Origin: CAYRSS01 sp964426945
Lineage (GTDB): Bacteria > Planctomycetota > Phycisphaerae > UBA1845
Reading direction: 5' to 3'
Assembly (NCBI GenBank): GCA_964426945.1
Contig: CAYRSS010000003.1
Location: 98,712-162,711 of the forward strand
DNA length: 64,000 bases
Shown: piece by piece, positions 25,722-35,756 of the stretch
Position numbering within the stretch: position 1 is the first letter of the stretch
Layout of the letters: the number at the start of each line of letters is the position of its first letter
The notes under the pieces: model-generated
The model's database searches: none
What the model was told of the DNA's origin: nothing
Seen by the model: the letters and a program-made list of their open reading frames with translations, nothing else
Made by a program: the position numbers and the translations under genes

Positions 25722-26219
25722 GTTCGATCCTCCGGCCCGCCGTTGGATTCAGCCGCCCACCAGGCCGCCTCGCGGCGGCGCGGGCTTCTCCATGACTACG
25801 GATCGAACCTGCCGTTCTTGGACGCGGGATTCCTCGAAACTGCCAGTTTTCTGTGCCGGCGATACGGCCCGTCACCTGCCGGGTGCATGCGGCGCGCGGC
25901 CGGCCCTCTGCCGCTCCGGATCGGGCCATTTTCTTCTTGAACCGGCCGCGGCGTTCGGTTATCGTCCCGCCCGTTGCCATCGGGCACGGGCCGGAAGAGA
26001 GGGTCTCCCCGTTCGTCGCTCCGCTTTACGCGGCGCACGGAGGGAGGAGAACTGAGCACGCGGCGCTCGCGGTGTGCGCTCTTTCTGCGCCATCCCTCCG
26101 CCGCCCTCAATTCTCAGGGTTTGTTGCCGTCACCAGGGCCGGATCAGCGCCCGCCGGGCCGTCGCCATGAGGCGACCGGGCGCGGTGCTTGAACGACGTC
26201 TGACCCGACAGGAGCCGCC
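25722..26219. other. 498-base divergent intergenic region
   Basis: It lies between the start of the subtilisin gene (minus) and the start of the cbb3 oxidase cluster (plus). It must hold both promoters, but I could not pick convincing -35/-10 pairs, and no FNR-type TTGAT-N4-ATCAA box was found before the oxidase genes. Open frames here are short and arginine-rich. GACAGGAG just before 26220 is the ribosome site of the first oxidase-cluster gene. Confidence 0.4.
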
Positions 26220-26843
26220 ATGGACCAGCAGGCCAGAACCGCCGAACTGCAGCAGCTGCGCCGCAGGGTGGAGGAGCTCGAACAGGAGCTCGCCGTGGAC
26301 GCTCCGACGGCGTGGGTGCCGCGGACGTACTACACGGCGTATCACATCCTCGCGGGGATGATCCTGGGGCTGGTGAGCGCGGCCGCGAGCCTCCTGTTCA
26401 ACGTCATCGGCGCGGTGCTGGTGGGCAAGGATCCGCTTCAGCTCATCCGCGTCTACCTGACCTTTCCGCTGGGCGAAAAGGCCCTGACCGAGCCGCAGCC
26501 GGGGTTCATCCTGGCGGCCGGTTGCGGGCTGTACCTGATGACGGGCATGTTCGGGGGCATCCCCTTTCACCTCATTCTCAGCCGGTTCTTCGACCGCGCC
26601 ACGTTCGGGGTGCGCTTCGCGGTGGCGACCGTGCTGGGGCTGGGGGTGTGGATCATCAACTTCTACGGCCTGATCGCCTGGCTGCAGCCGGCGCTGATCG
26701 GCGGCAACTGGATCCTGGAGCAGATCCCCGTCTACGTGGCGGCGGGCACGCACCTGGTCTTCGGGTGGAGCATGCTGCTGGTCGATCAGTGGGGCCGGTT
26801 CAATCCCGGGCAGCGCCCCGTGATGGCGGAGGGCAGAAGGTGA
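26220..26843 (+). CDS. Membrane protein at the head of the cbb3 oxidase operon
   Basis: A 207-residue protein with a short N-terminal coiled coil (QLRRRVEELEQELAV) followed by about four membrane helices (near 38-70, 97-125, 130-160 and 168-190). I do not recognise the family. Its last codon overlaps the start of the next gene (GTGA, 26840-26843), which indicates translational coupling with the lipoprotein cytochrome. It may be an extra oxidase subunit or an assembly factor. GGAG lies upstream of the ATG. Confidence 0.75.
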   Translation: MDQQARTAELQQLRRRVEELEQELAVDAPTAWVPRTYYTAYHILAGMILGLVSAAASLLFNVIGAVLVGKDPLQLIRVYLTFPLGEKALTEPQPGFILAAGCGLYLMTGMFGGIPFHLILSRFFDRATFGVRFAVATVLGLGVWIINFYGLIAWLQPALIGGNWILEQIPVYVAAGTHLVFGWSMLLVDQWGRFNPGQRPVMAEGRR

Positions 26844-27850
26844 AGCAGGCGCTGTGGATCATGATGTGTGCGGCGGGGATGCTGCTGGCCGGCTGTGGTG
26901 AGCCCGACCCCAACGAGGAACAGTCGCGCCCGGCCGATTTCGGATTCCAGAAGTCGCCCCATGACGCGATGGTGGCGGACGGCAAGGCCGCCTACGAGCG
27001 CTACTGCATCGGCTGCCACGGCGCCGAGGGCGACGGCAACGGCGCTGCCGCAAAATTCCTTCACCCGCGACCGCGCAACTTCCAGCTCGCCAACTTCAAG
27101 TTCAGCTCGACGCGCTCGGGGCTGATGCCCACCGACGACGACCTTCGCCGCTCGATTCGCTACGGCCTCCGGGGCAGCGCCATGCCCGACTGGCCGCTGC
27201 TGCCCGACCGCACGATCGACTCGCTGATCGCCTACATCAAGACGCTCTCGCCCAAGTGGGAGGAACGCGGTGTTTCGTCGCCGATTCCGCGGACCGACGA
27301 CCCGTACCGCGGCACAGAGGACAAGTCCGCGGCCATCGCCCGCGGAGAGGCCGTGTACCACGGTTACTCGACCTGCTGGACCTGTCACCCGTCCTATGTG
27401 CCGGCGGCGAAGATCAACGAGCACCTTGTCGCCTTCAACAGCCCCCCGCGGCCCGGCTTCCGGGAGAACGTCCACCGCGCCGAGGGCAAGCCGAACACCG
27501 AGGGCGAGATGATCTACCCGCCTGATTTTCGACGCGACTTCGTGAAGGCAGGGACCTCGGTAGACGACCTGTACCGCTCCATCGCCGCCGGCATCACCGG
27601 GACCGCGATGCCGACCTGGGTCGACTCGATGCACTACGCCGACGACCAGGGCAACACCCTGGTGACCACGCAGGATATCTGGGCGATGGCCTATTACGTG
27701 CAGAGCCTGATCGCCCAGCGGCCCGCCCTGCTGGCATCGGGCAGCTACGAGGTACGGCCGCATCCGCGGCCGATCTACTTCGACGGCCCGCCACCTCCCC
27801 CGCCGACGAGCGCAGGATTCGAGACCACCGGCGAGGACTTCGAGGAGTAG
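26840..27850 (+). CDS. Diheme cytochrome c lipoprotein of the cbb3 oxidase operon
   Basis: A 336-residue protein starting GTG at 26840 and overlapping the previous gene by 4 bases. A perfect lipobox (MLLAGC, Cys19) makes it a lipid-anchored protein. Two heme-binding motifs are present, CIGCH (56-60) and CWTCH (179-183), with probable Met ligands in GSAMPDW and GTAMPTW. The C terminus is proline-rich. In canonical cbb3 oxidases the diheme part belongs to CcoP together with a membrane helix; here the heme part is lipid-anchored and the CcoP-like helix is encoded separately at 30511. It probably feeds electrons to CcoO/CcoN. Confidence 0.88.
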   Translation: MKQALWIMMCAAGMLLAGCGEPDPNEEQSRPADFGFQKSPHDAMVADGKAAYERYCIGCHGAEGDGNGAAAKFLHPRPRNFQLANFKFSSTRSGLMPTDDDLRRSIRYGLRGSAMPDWPLLPDRTIDSLIAYIKTLSPKWEERGVSSPIPRTDDPYRGTEDKSAAIARGEAVYHGYSTCWTCHPSYVPAAKINEHLVAFNSPPRPGFRENVHRAEGKPNTEGEMIYPPDFRRDFVKAGTSVDDLYRSIAAGITGTAMPTWVDSMHYADDQGNTLVTTQDIWAMAYYVQSLIAQRPALLASGSYEVRPHPRPIYFDGPPPPPPTSAGFETTGEDFEE

Positions 27851-27924
27851 GGCGCGCCCTCCCCTGCGCAGACCGACCACGACCCCGGGGCCGGCGACCG
27901 GCCCGAGAATTCGAGGAGTACCGG

Positions 27925-29346
27925 ATGGCCACAGCGGCTGTGAAGACGTCCGAGGCAGTGGAGATTCCGCCAGACCTGGTCGATGCCCGGCTGGTGCGCT
28001 GGTATTTCTACGCCTCGCTGACCTACCTGATGATCGGAATGCTCGCGGGTTTCTTCTACTCGCTGCAGTTCATCCAGAGCTATCCCTTCGCCAACATCGA
28101 GATTCTCTCGCCGGGACGCTGGCGCATGGTGCATACCAACGCCATGGCCTACGGCTTCATCGCCAATGCGTTCCTCGGCATGGTGCACTGGGTGGTGCCG
28201 CGGCTGACCTTCCAGAAGCCGCTATCGTCGAAACTGTCGTGGTTCATCTTCATGGCGTGGCAGGCGATCGTGCTGTCCACCGCCGGCGGCCTCGTGCTGG
28301 GCTATGCGCAGGCCGTCGAATGGGGCGAAACGCCGAAGTTCGTCGACCCGGTGGCGCTGGTGGGGCTGGTGCTGCTGGCGGCGAACATGCTGACCCCGAT
28401 CTTCCGCACCACGGGGCCGATGTACGTCACGCTCTGGTACTTCATCGCGGCGTTCGTCTGGACCATCCTGGTTTACGCGATGGGCAATTTCCTACCTGAA
28501 TACTTCGTCGGCGGATCAGCGTCGGCGGCGCTGGTGGGGCTGTTCATTCACGACCTCGTCGGGCTCTTTGTTACTCCGCTGGGCTGGGGGGCGATGTACT
28601 ACTTCGTGCCCGTCATCCTGAAGAAGCCCATCTGGAGCCACGGCCTGTCCCTGGTCGGCTTCTGGGGGCTGGCGTTCTTCTACCCGCTCAACGGCATTCA
28701 CCACTTCCTCTACACGCCGATCCCGATGTTCCTGCAGTACGGCGCGGTGATCTCAACGATCGCCGTTGAGTTCGTGGTCACAACGGTGATCATTAACTTC
28801 TTCATGACCATCCGCGGCCGCGGCGACGCGCTGCGCACCAACCTGCCGATCCGCTGGTTCTACCTGGGCATGGTCTTCTACTTCACGACCTGCCTGCAGT
28901 GCGCGTTTCAGACCACCCTGACCTTCCAGCGCGTGATTCACTTCACCGACTGGGTCGTGGGCCATGCCCACCTCGTGATGCTGGGTGTGTTCGGCTTCTG
29001 GATCCTGGGAATCATGACGCACCTGCTGCCGCGGCTGATCGGGGCAGCCGGCTGGTACCGCCCGCAGTGGAACGAGTGGCACTTCTGGCTTTCGGGCATC
29101 GGGCTGCTGGTGATGTTTGTGGACCTGATGATCGCCGGCCTCGTGCACGGCTATCAGCAAAGCGGGCTCGCCCCCTGGGAGGAAATCCTCGCCGCGGCCC
29201 GTCCGTTCTGGCTGGTGCGGATGCTGTCCGGGGTGGCGATCATCGTGGGGCAGGCGATGTTCGTCTACAACATCGTGATGACCGCTCTCAACCGCCAGGT
29301 CATCGCGCCAACGCCGTCGGTCGCACCGAGGACGGCCACGGCCTGA
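27925..29346 (+). CDS. ccoN: cbb3-type cytochrome c oxidase subunit I
   Basis: A 473-residue polytopic membrane protein, the catalytic subunit that reduces oxygen and pumps protons. Ligands visible: His70 (VHTNAMAYGF) for the low-spin heme; CuB ligands His209 (FIHDLVGLF) and His259/His260 (NGIHHFLYT); Tyr253, six residues before the His pair, as in the cbb3 cross-linked tyrosine; and His347/His349 (GHAHLVMLG) for the hemes. Length fits CcoN. It starts at ATG after GAGGAGTACCGG. It lies between the lipoprotein cytochrome and ccoO. Confidence 0.95.
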   Translation: MATAAVKTSEAVEIPPDLVDARLVRWYFYASLTYLMIGMLAGFFYSLQFIQSYPFANIEILSPGRWRMVHTNAMAYGFIANAFLGMVHWVVPRLTFQKPLSSKLSWFIFMAWQAIVLSTAGGLVLGYAQAVEWGETPKFVDPVALVGLVLLAANMLTPIFRTTGPMYVTLWYFIAAFVWTILVYAMGNFLPEYFVGGSASAALVGLFIHDLVGLFVTPLGWGAMYYFVPVILKKPIWSHGLSLVGFWGLAFFYPLNGIHHFLYTPIPMFLQYGAVISTIAVEFVVTTVIINFFMTIRGRGDALRTNLPIRWFYLGMVFYFTTCLQCAFQTTLTFQRVIHFTDWVVGHAHLVMLGVFGFWILGIMTHLLPRLIGAAGWYRPQWNEWHFWLSGIGLLVMFVDLMIAGLVHGYQQSGLAPWEEILAAARPFWLVRMLSGVAIIVGQAMFVYNIVMTALNRQVIAPTPSVAPRTATA

Positions 29347-29422
29347 TCAACGCCGACCGGTCGGAGATCACGATGGCGCCACCGGACGTCGGCGGCGCAG
29401 CGATGGGAAGCGAGGAACGGGC

Positions 29423-30142
29423 ATGTTCGAGTCACGATGGGGTGTGTTCATGATCGCCGGCGTGGTCTTCTTCGCCCTGGCGTTCGTCATCATGGGACTA
29501 TTGCCCTGGACGATCTACGCCGGCGAGGGCGAGCAGACGGTCGAGCAGATCGCGGACACGGGCATCATCCACGAGTTCGTCGACCTGCGCGAGCGCTACC
29601 CCGAGCAGTTCGAGCGTCACTTCGGCAGCGTGGCTGACGAGTCAGGGAAGGTGGACGAAGCCCGGATGAAGGCCGCCTACGTCGAAGCCCTGCGGCTCGG
29701 GCGGGAAGTGTACGTGGCCGAGGCCTGCTGGCACTGTCACAGCCAGTTCGTCCGCCCGGTCGCCAACGAGGATCGTCGCTGGGGACCGGTCTCGCACGCG
29801 AAGGAGTACCTCAACGAGCTCCAGCGGCCCGTGCTGTTCGGCACCCGCCGCGTCGGGCCGGACCTCACTCGCGAGGGCGCACGGCGCAGCAACGACTGGC
29901 ACGTGGCGCACTTCTACAAGCCCACGAGCGTCGTGCCGCTTTCGGTGATGCCCGCCTACGGCTGGTTCTTCGACGAGGACGGCTACCCCAACAAGAAGGG
30001 GCTGGCGATCATCACCTACGTGCAGTGGCTGGGAAGCTGGCTCGACGTGTACCCGTACTACACCGGCGAGGGACCGGGCGGGCCACGTGCGAAGCCCGTC
30101 GCCGATGCCACCGCGTCGGCGACGCCGGCCGTCCAGCCATGA
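29423..30142 (+). CDS. ccoO: cbb3-type cytochrome c oxidase subunit II (monoheme)
   Basis: A 239-residue protein with an N-terminal membrane helix (about 9-30) and a single c-type heme site, CWHCH (102-106) in EACWHCHSQFVRPV, which is the CcoO signature. VGPDLTREGARRSNDWH and the Met ligand segment SVMPAYGWF follow. It passes electrons from the cytochrome c subunit to CcoN. GAGGAA precedes the ATG, 76 bases after ccoN. The C-terminal tail is Ala/Thr-rich. Confidence 0.95.
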   Translation: MFESRWGVFMIAGVVFFALAFVIMGLLPWTIYAGEGEQTVEQIADTGIIHEFVDLRERYPEQFERHFGSVADESGKVDEARMKAAYVEALRLGREVYVAEACWHCHSQFVRPVANEDRRWGPVSHAKEYLNELQRPVLFGTRRVGPDLTREGARRSNDWHVAHFYKPTSVVPLSVMPAYGWFFDEDGYPNKKGLAIITYVQWLGSWLDVYPYYTGEGPGGPRAKPVADATASATPAVQP

Positions 30143-30172
30143 CGGCGCTAGAATCCAGTGGAGGTAGGCCTG

Positions 30173-30511
30173 ATGGCGACTGCTGACAAACAACCAGACA
30201 AGCCCCGCCGTCCGATGAGCCGCCGGGCGATGATATTCTGGCTTATTGCCGCCGGCGCGTTTCTGCCGACCGCGTTCGGGTTCATCCAGAAGTTCGTCCG
30301 GCTCGTGCAGATGCGCGATACGATCGAGGGGGGTCAATTCACGATCTTCCCGGTGATGAACTACGCCCTTGTGGCGTTGGGCTTCACCTGCCTGCTGATC
30401 TGGGCCGCGGCGAGGGGGATGTTCCGCGACGTGGAAGCCCCGAAATACCGCATGCTGGAGCGCGAGGAAGAGCTATCGCGCCACGAACGTCTGCACGGGA
30501 GCACCCGCTGA
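30173..30511 (+). CDS. Small membrane protein with CcoS-like C-terminal motif
   Basis: A 112-residue protein with two hydrophobic helices (about 22-45 and 65-88). It ends with GMFRDVEAPKYRMLEREEEL, which resembles the conserved 'DDLEGPAHRILFDD' end of the cbb3 maturation protein CcoS. It is larger than CcoS, so this is a resemblance and not a firm identity. GGAGGT eight bases before ATG 30173 fixes the start over an in-frame GTG at 30158. Its TGA overlaps the next ATG (TGATG). Confidence 0.65.
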   Translation: MATADKQPDKPRRPMSRRAMIFWLIAAGAFLPTAFGFIQKFVRLVQMRDTIEGGQFTIFPVMNYALVALGFTCLLIWAAARGMFRDVEAPKYRMLEREEELSRHERLHGSTR

Positions 30512-30678
30512 TGACCGACTCACCGAACCCCACGGGGCACGAAGACCTGCGCTTCCACACCTACGAGACGCACCACATCCCCTGGATCGTGCGGCTGCTG
30601 TGGGTCGGGTTCTGGGTGGGCGCGGTGTGGTACATCATCGCCTACGCGATCCCCATGGCGCGCGACTACTTCCGCTGA
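30511..30678 (+). CDS. CcoP-type N-terminal membrane anchor, free-standing
   Basis: A 55-residue protein: GHEDLRFHTYETHHIPWIV, then a single membrane helix (about 28-50, LLWVGFWVGAVWYIIAYAIP), ending RDYFR. The pattern of an acidic stretch, then Pro-x-Trp, then a helix ending in Tyr-Pro residues is that of the N-terminal domain of CcoP. No heme motif is attached. It is translationally coupled to the previous gene. Together with the lipoprotein cytochrome it probably substitutes for a fused CcoP subunit. Easily missed because of its size. Confidence 0.7.
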   Translation: MTDSPNPTGHEDLRFHTYETHHIPWIVRLLWVGFWVGAVWYIIAYAIPMARDYFR

Positions 30679-30923
30679 CGGACTCTCCGCCCTGACATTC
30701 TGGGACCACTCGGGCCTGAATCGCGCGCCGGTCCAGGCGCTTGCCGGATGCCGACCTCCTCGCCGGATGAGGAATATCACCCGGGTCCGATCAACACGCG
30801 CGCATGCGATCGCGAGCGACGCCCGCGGGTACTGGGACCACCTCGAAAGTCTCGAAATCTCCGAAGAAAACACTGCATCGAGCGGGATCAAGTCGGCCCT
30901 GCGCGGCGACGATACACGATCGC

Positions 30924-32543
30924 ATGCTGAGGGAATCGACTCCATCGAAAGAGGCGAAAGGCGCTCGCATTCTGCTCATTCACCCCAGCCCTGCGGACTC
31001 GCAGCGACTGGCCGGGTTGTTCGCCCGGTGCGGCGTGGACTGCCGCCTCCCCGACCTCGGTCCTTGGGCGGACACAGGAGGGACCGACGCCTCGCCCCGG
31101 CTCGTGGCCGTAGGCGTGACCCAGGGTGCCTCGCTGGCCGACGCCGTGACGCGCGCCCGGCGGACCTGGCCGCAGGCCCGCGTCCTGGCGATCACGCCCC
31201 CGGGCGATGCGCGTGCCACGCGCGATGCCCTGCTCGCCGGAGCTTATGACAGCCTGGAGGAGTCCGCTGCCGATTCGATGCTGATGCAGCAGGTCTGCGA
31301 GGCCCTGGAGCAGCGTGATCCGCGCGGTCTCGCCGACAACCGCGCCGCGTCGGCCTCCCCGGGCCACGGCGCGCTGCCCTACCGCGCGTTCATCGACCGG
31401 CTGGCCGACGCGCGGGAAAGCTGCCGTCGGTCAGGCGAGTCGATCGCCATTCTCATGCTTGACCTGGATCGGTTCCGCGCGTGCAACGAGGTGTACTCCC
31501 CCGCCTTCGGCGACGAAGTGCTGGCCTGGTTCGAATCGCTTCTCGGTCAGGTGTTCTGGGGACAGGAACTCATCACGCGACAGCATGGCGACCGGTTTCT
31601 CGTTGCGCTCTGCGGCATGGATCGAGGCCGGGTCATGCGCCTGGCCGAGGAATGCCGCATGACCGCGCGCCGCAACCCGCCTCGCCATCGCGGCCGGACC
31701 CACGAATTCGGCGTCAGCATCGGCGTGTGCTACCTCGGCAGGGCCTGCGCGGCGACGGAGCACACGATGATCCACCACGCCCGCCTCGCGCTCGAGGACG
31801 CCAAGAGCTCCGGACGCAACCAGACGCGAGACTGGGACGACCTGGTCGCCAACCGCGTCCGCGCCGATCGGCAGCAGGCACGTGGCGTGGACGAAGTGAC
31901 CATGTGGATCGGTCGAACGAGCGAAAACATCGGCCGCGCCTACGTCGAAGCCGCCCACGCTCTGGTCGCGGCCGCCGAGGCGAAGGAAGCCCATGCCCGG
32001 CGGCACGCCGACAAGGTCTCTACCATCGCCGAGGCGATCGCACGCAATCTGGGCATGCGACCGCAACTCGTCGGCATGATCCGCACCGCGGCTCAGCTTC
32101 ACGATGTGGGCAAGATCGGCGTGCCCGACGCCATCCTCACGAAGCCCGGGCCGCTGACGGCGGACGAGTTCGAAGCCGTCAAGCGGCACCCCGTCATCGC
32201 GGTCGAAATCCTCGGCCAGATCCGCCGCCTGCACGACAAGCTGCCCTCCATTCTCCACCATCATGAACGGTACGACGGGACGGGGTATCCGGCCGGGCTG
32301 ACGGGCTCGGACATTCCGGTGGGCGCGCGTGTCATTGCCGTCGCCGACGCGATCGACGTGATGATTTCGGGGCGCTGCTATCAGGAGGCGATCGGGGTGG
32401 ACGCCGTCCGCAGCGAACTCGACGGGGGCGCTGGGCGGCAGTTCGACCCAGCCGTCGTGGAAGCAGCCATGCCCTGGCTGTCGCGATACGGCGACGAACA
32501 CGCAGCGCTTGCCCCGGCCCCGCCGTGTACCAAAGCGGGCTGA
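30924..32543 (+). CDS. HD-GYP phosphodiesterase-type regulator with degenerate GGDEF domain
   Basis: A 539-residue cytoplasmic protein. Residues about 14-130 look like a degenerate receiver domain (ARILLIHPSPADSQRLAGLF). Residues 170-300 are a GGDEF-like domain whose signature is HGDRF (221-225), so cyclase activity is unlikely. Residues 345-530 form an HD-GYP domain with HDVGK (His393, Asp394) and HHERYDGTGYPAGL, all key residues intact, predicting c-di-GMP hydrolysis. ATG 30924 is chosen because the receiver-like fold starts shortly after; 40 upstream in-frame residues are low-complexity. It is convergent with the aconitase gene. Confidence 0.88.
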   Translation: MLRESTPSKEAKGARILLIHPSPADSQRLAGLFARCGVDCRLPDLGPWADTGGTDASPRLVAVGVTQGASLADAVTRARRTWPQARVLAITPPGDARATRDALLAGAYDSLEESAADSMLMQQVCEALEQRDPRGLADNRAASASPGHGALPYRAFIDRLADARESCRRSGESIAILMLDLDRFRACNEVYSPAFGDEVLAWFESLLGQVFWGQELITRQHGDRFLVALCGMDRGRVMRLAEECRMTARRNPPRHRGRTHEFGVSIGVCYLGRACAATEHTMIHHARLALEDAKSSGRNQTRDWDDLVANRVRADRQQARGVDEVTMWIGRTSENIGRAYVEAAHALVAAAEAKEAHARRHADKVSTIAEAIARNLGMRPQLVGMIRTAAQLHDVGKIGVPDAILTKPGPLTADEFEAVKRHPVIAVEILGQIRRLHDKLPSILHHHERYDGTGYPAGLTGSDIPVGARVIAVADAIDVMISGRCYQEAIGVDAVRSELDGGAGRQFDPAVVEAAMPWLSRYGDEHAALAPAPPCTKAG

Positions 32544-32558
32544 GTCACCGCTCGCGTT

Positions 32559-33226
<668 letters not shown>

Positions 33227-33239
<13 letters not shown>

Positions 33240-35281
33240 ACCATCACCAGTACGCGGGCGCCACGAATCGTCTCGATCGGCGTGACGTCCTTGCGGATCT
33301 TCTCGAAGAACGGCGGGTTCTGGATGTAGGTGCTCGAGTCGGTCCAGCGATAGGTGTCGCCGGTCGAGCCCGAGATACGATTCCATTCCTCGTTGCCGGA
33401 GAACACGTTGCCGTACTGTGCGTGGAAATGCTCGGGGCGAACGAAGCTCGTGATCGCCTCGCGGACCTCGGCCGCATCGGGCCAGACGTCGCGCAGGTAC
33501 ACCGGCGATCCGTCGGCGCCGGTGCCCAGCGGCTCGGCGTCAAAGTCGATGTCCATCCGACCAGCGAGGGCATAGGCCACGACCAGCGGCGGCGAGGCCA
33601 GGTAGTTCGCTTTCACCTGCGGGTGTACGCGGCCCTCGAAGTTGCGGTTGCCACTCAGCACCGACGCCGCCACGATGTCGGTGCTCCTCAGCCCCGCGGC
33701 GATGGCGTCCGGCAGCGGTCCGCTGTTGCCGATGCAGGTTGTGCAGCCGTAGCCGACCGTGTGGAAACCCAACTGCTCCAGGAAAGGCAGCAGCCCCGCC
33801 TCCGCCAGATAGTCGGTCACGACGCGCGAGCCGGGCGCCAGGCTGGTCTTGACGTAGGGCTTGGGCTTCAGCCCCTTCTCACAAGCCTTTCTCGCGATCA
33901 GCCCCGCGGCGATCATCACCGACGGATTCGAAGTATTGGTGCAGCTCGTGATCGCCGCGATGACGACCGAGCCGTGCGTCAGGCGGCTGGTCGATCCGTT
34001 GGTCTTGACGTCTACGTGACGGGCCAGGCCCGCGTCGTTCAGGGCATAGCCGCGCTTGTCCAGCGGTGCACGCAGCGACTCGCCGAACGCACGCTTGACG
34101 CCCGACAGCGGCACGCGGTCCTGCGGGCGCTTCGGCCCGGCGAGGCTCGGCTCCACCGTGCCCAGGTCGAGCGTCAGCACGTCGCTGTACTCGATCGACG
34201 CGGCAACGCTGTCAGTGCGGAACAGCCCCTGCTCCTTGGTGTATCGCTCGACGAGGTCGACCAGCTCGGCCGGGCGGCCGGTGCGCCGAAGGTAGGCCAG
34301 CGTTTCGCCGTCGATCGGGAAGTATCCCATGGTTGCGCCGTACTCCGGCGCCATGTTGCTGATGGTCGCGCGGTCGGCGAGGCTCATCGAGCCCACACCC
34401 TCGCCGAAGAACTCGACAAACTTGTCCACCACGCCGCGCTGACGGAGGATCTGAGTGACCGTCAGCACGAGGTCGGTAGCTGTCGCCCCACTCGGCAGCC
34501 GCCCGGTCATGCGGAACCCGACGACCTGCGGCAGGAGCATGAACAACGGCTGGCCCAGCATGACCGCCTCGGCCTCGATGCCGCCGACACCCCACGCCGC
34601 CACGCCCAGTCCGTTCACCATCGGCGTGTGGCTGTCCGTTCCGAGAACGCTGTCGGGCATCGCCGTGGTGACGCCGCCCACCGTGCGCGTCGCGACGACC
34701 GTCGAGAGGTATTCGAGGTTGACCTGATGCACGATGCCCATCGCCGGCGGGACGACGCGGAAGTTCGCCAAGGCCTGCTGACCCCAGCGCAGGAACTCGT
34801 AGCGCTCGAGGTTGCGGCTGAATTCCAGGCTGGAGTTGATCCCTAGAGCACCCGCCGAACCGAACGCGTCGACCTGCACCGAGTGATCGATGACCAGATC
34901 AACCGGCACCAAGGGGTTGATCTTCCTGGGGTCGCCACCGAGCCGCGCCATCGCGTCGCGCATCGCGGCCAGGTCGACGATCGCTGGCACGCCCGTGAAG
35001 TCCTGTAGAATGACGCGGAAAGGCACGAAGGGGATCTCGCGCACCGCCGGCTGGGGCCGCCACCCGGCCAGCGCCCGGACGTCGTCCTCGGTGACGCTCG
35101 CCCCATCGACGTTCCGCAGGGCGCTTTCCAGCAGAACGCGGATCGAGAGCGGCAGCCGCTCGACAGGGGCCACGCCAGCGTCGCTAAGTGCTTGCAAATT
35201 ATAGATTTGCACCGCGCCGCCCGCGGTCCGGATGGTTCGTCGAGCGCCGAAGGGGTCCTTGCCCGTCATGGGGGTCGTCAT
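33227..35281 (-). CDS. acnA: Aconitate hydratase A, N-terminal three domains, prematurely stopped
   Basis: A 684-residue product starting MTTPMTGKDPFGARR at 35281 after AGGAA. It matches AcnA/IRP-type aconitase: SVLGTDSHTPMVNGLG, GGIEAEAVMLGQP, and three cluster cysteines in SCTNTSNPS and GYGCTTCIGNSG for the 4Fe-4S center. Aconitase turns citrate into isocitrate. The frame ends RGARVLVMVATR-stop, where the family continues GDSVTTDHISPAGS; that sequence is present in the next frame. A single missing G is the simplest explanation. Together the two pieces give about 906 residues, the normal length. Confidence 0.88.
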
Positions 35282-35386
35282 CGTTTGGGTTCCTGGAGGG
35301 GCCTGCATGGCCGGCTGTGGTCCGGCAGGCCGCATCATACGCCAATTCCGCGATTGCGTCAAAACGGTCGGGCAGGCACGGCGCCG

Positions 35387-35414
35387 TTGCAAGAGCGGCT
35401 TTCGCCGTTAGAAT
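35387..35414 (+). promoter_or_regulatory. Predicted promoter overlapping the Trm112-like gene start
   Basis: TTGCAA (35387-35392), 16 bases, TAGAAT (35409-35414). A good match, but its -10 overlaps the ATG at 35413, so either the gene starts further downstream or the match is fortuitous. Confidence 0.4.
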
Positions 35415-35679
35415 GCGTGGCTCTTCGCCAGCCGTCGGCAGCCCAGTTGCCGCGGATGGGGAGCACGCGGGAGGTCCGGCCCTGCCCAGCCCGGAGTTGG
35501 TTCAGCGCCTTCGCTGTCCCGCCTGCCGGGGCCCCTTGCGGGCGGCGGGCGAATGGCTGCGGTGTGCGGCGACCGACTGCGGAATGCGGTATCCCGTTCG
35601 CGACGGGATTCCCGTGCTGATGACCGCGGCCGGCGAGCCCGACCCGGACCGGCAAGTTCATCAGACCCCACGGACCTGA
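35413..35679 (+). CDS. Trm112/UPF0434-like zinc-ribbon protein
   Basis: An 88-residue frame from ATG 35413. The conserved part is the last 60 residues: LVQRLRCPACRGPLR, then a second Cys pair (CAATDC, spaced C-x4-C rather than C-x2-C), then MRYPVRDGIPVLM, the hallmark of Trm112-like proteins. These are small partners of methyltransferases or zinc ribbons near lipid A genes. A CTG at 35482 with GGAGGT at the right distance, or a TTG at 35497, may be the real start, because a promoter -10 overlaps the ATG. It lies 77 bases upstream of rpsR. Confidence 0.7.
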   Translation: MRGSSPAVGSPVAADGEHAGGPALPSPELVQRLRCPACRGPLRAAGEWLRCAATDCGMRYPVRDGIPVLMTAAGEPDPDRQVHQTPRT

Positions 35680-35756
35680 CGCCGGGGGCAGCCAGGCGGC
35701 GGTTTGATCCGCCGCACGATGTGCGAACGAGACAGAGAGCACGAAACGGAACAGAC

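Noticed and set aside
23334..25940. 868-residue plus-strand open frame
   Set aside because: It is antisense to the subtilisin gene, whose catalytic triad proves the minus-strand frame.
25722..26219. FNR/ANR box controlling the cbb3 operon
   Set aside because: Looked for TTGAT-N4-ATCAA or close variants and found none.
30924..32543. Active diguanylate cyclase
   Set aside because: GGDEF is replaced by HGDRF, removing residues needed for catalysis.
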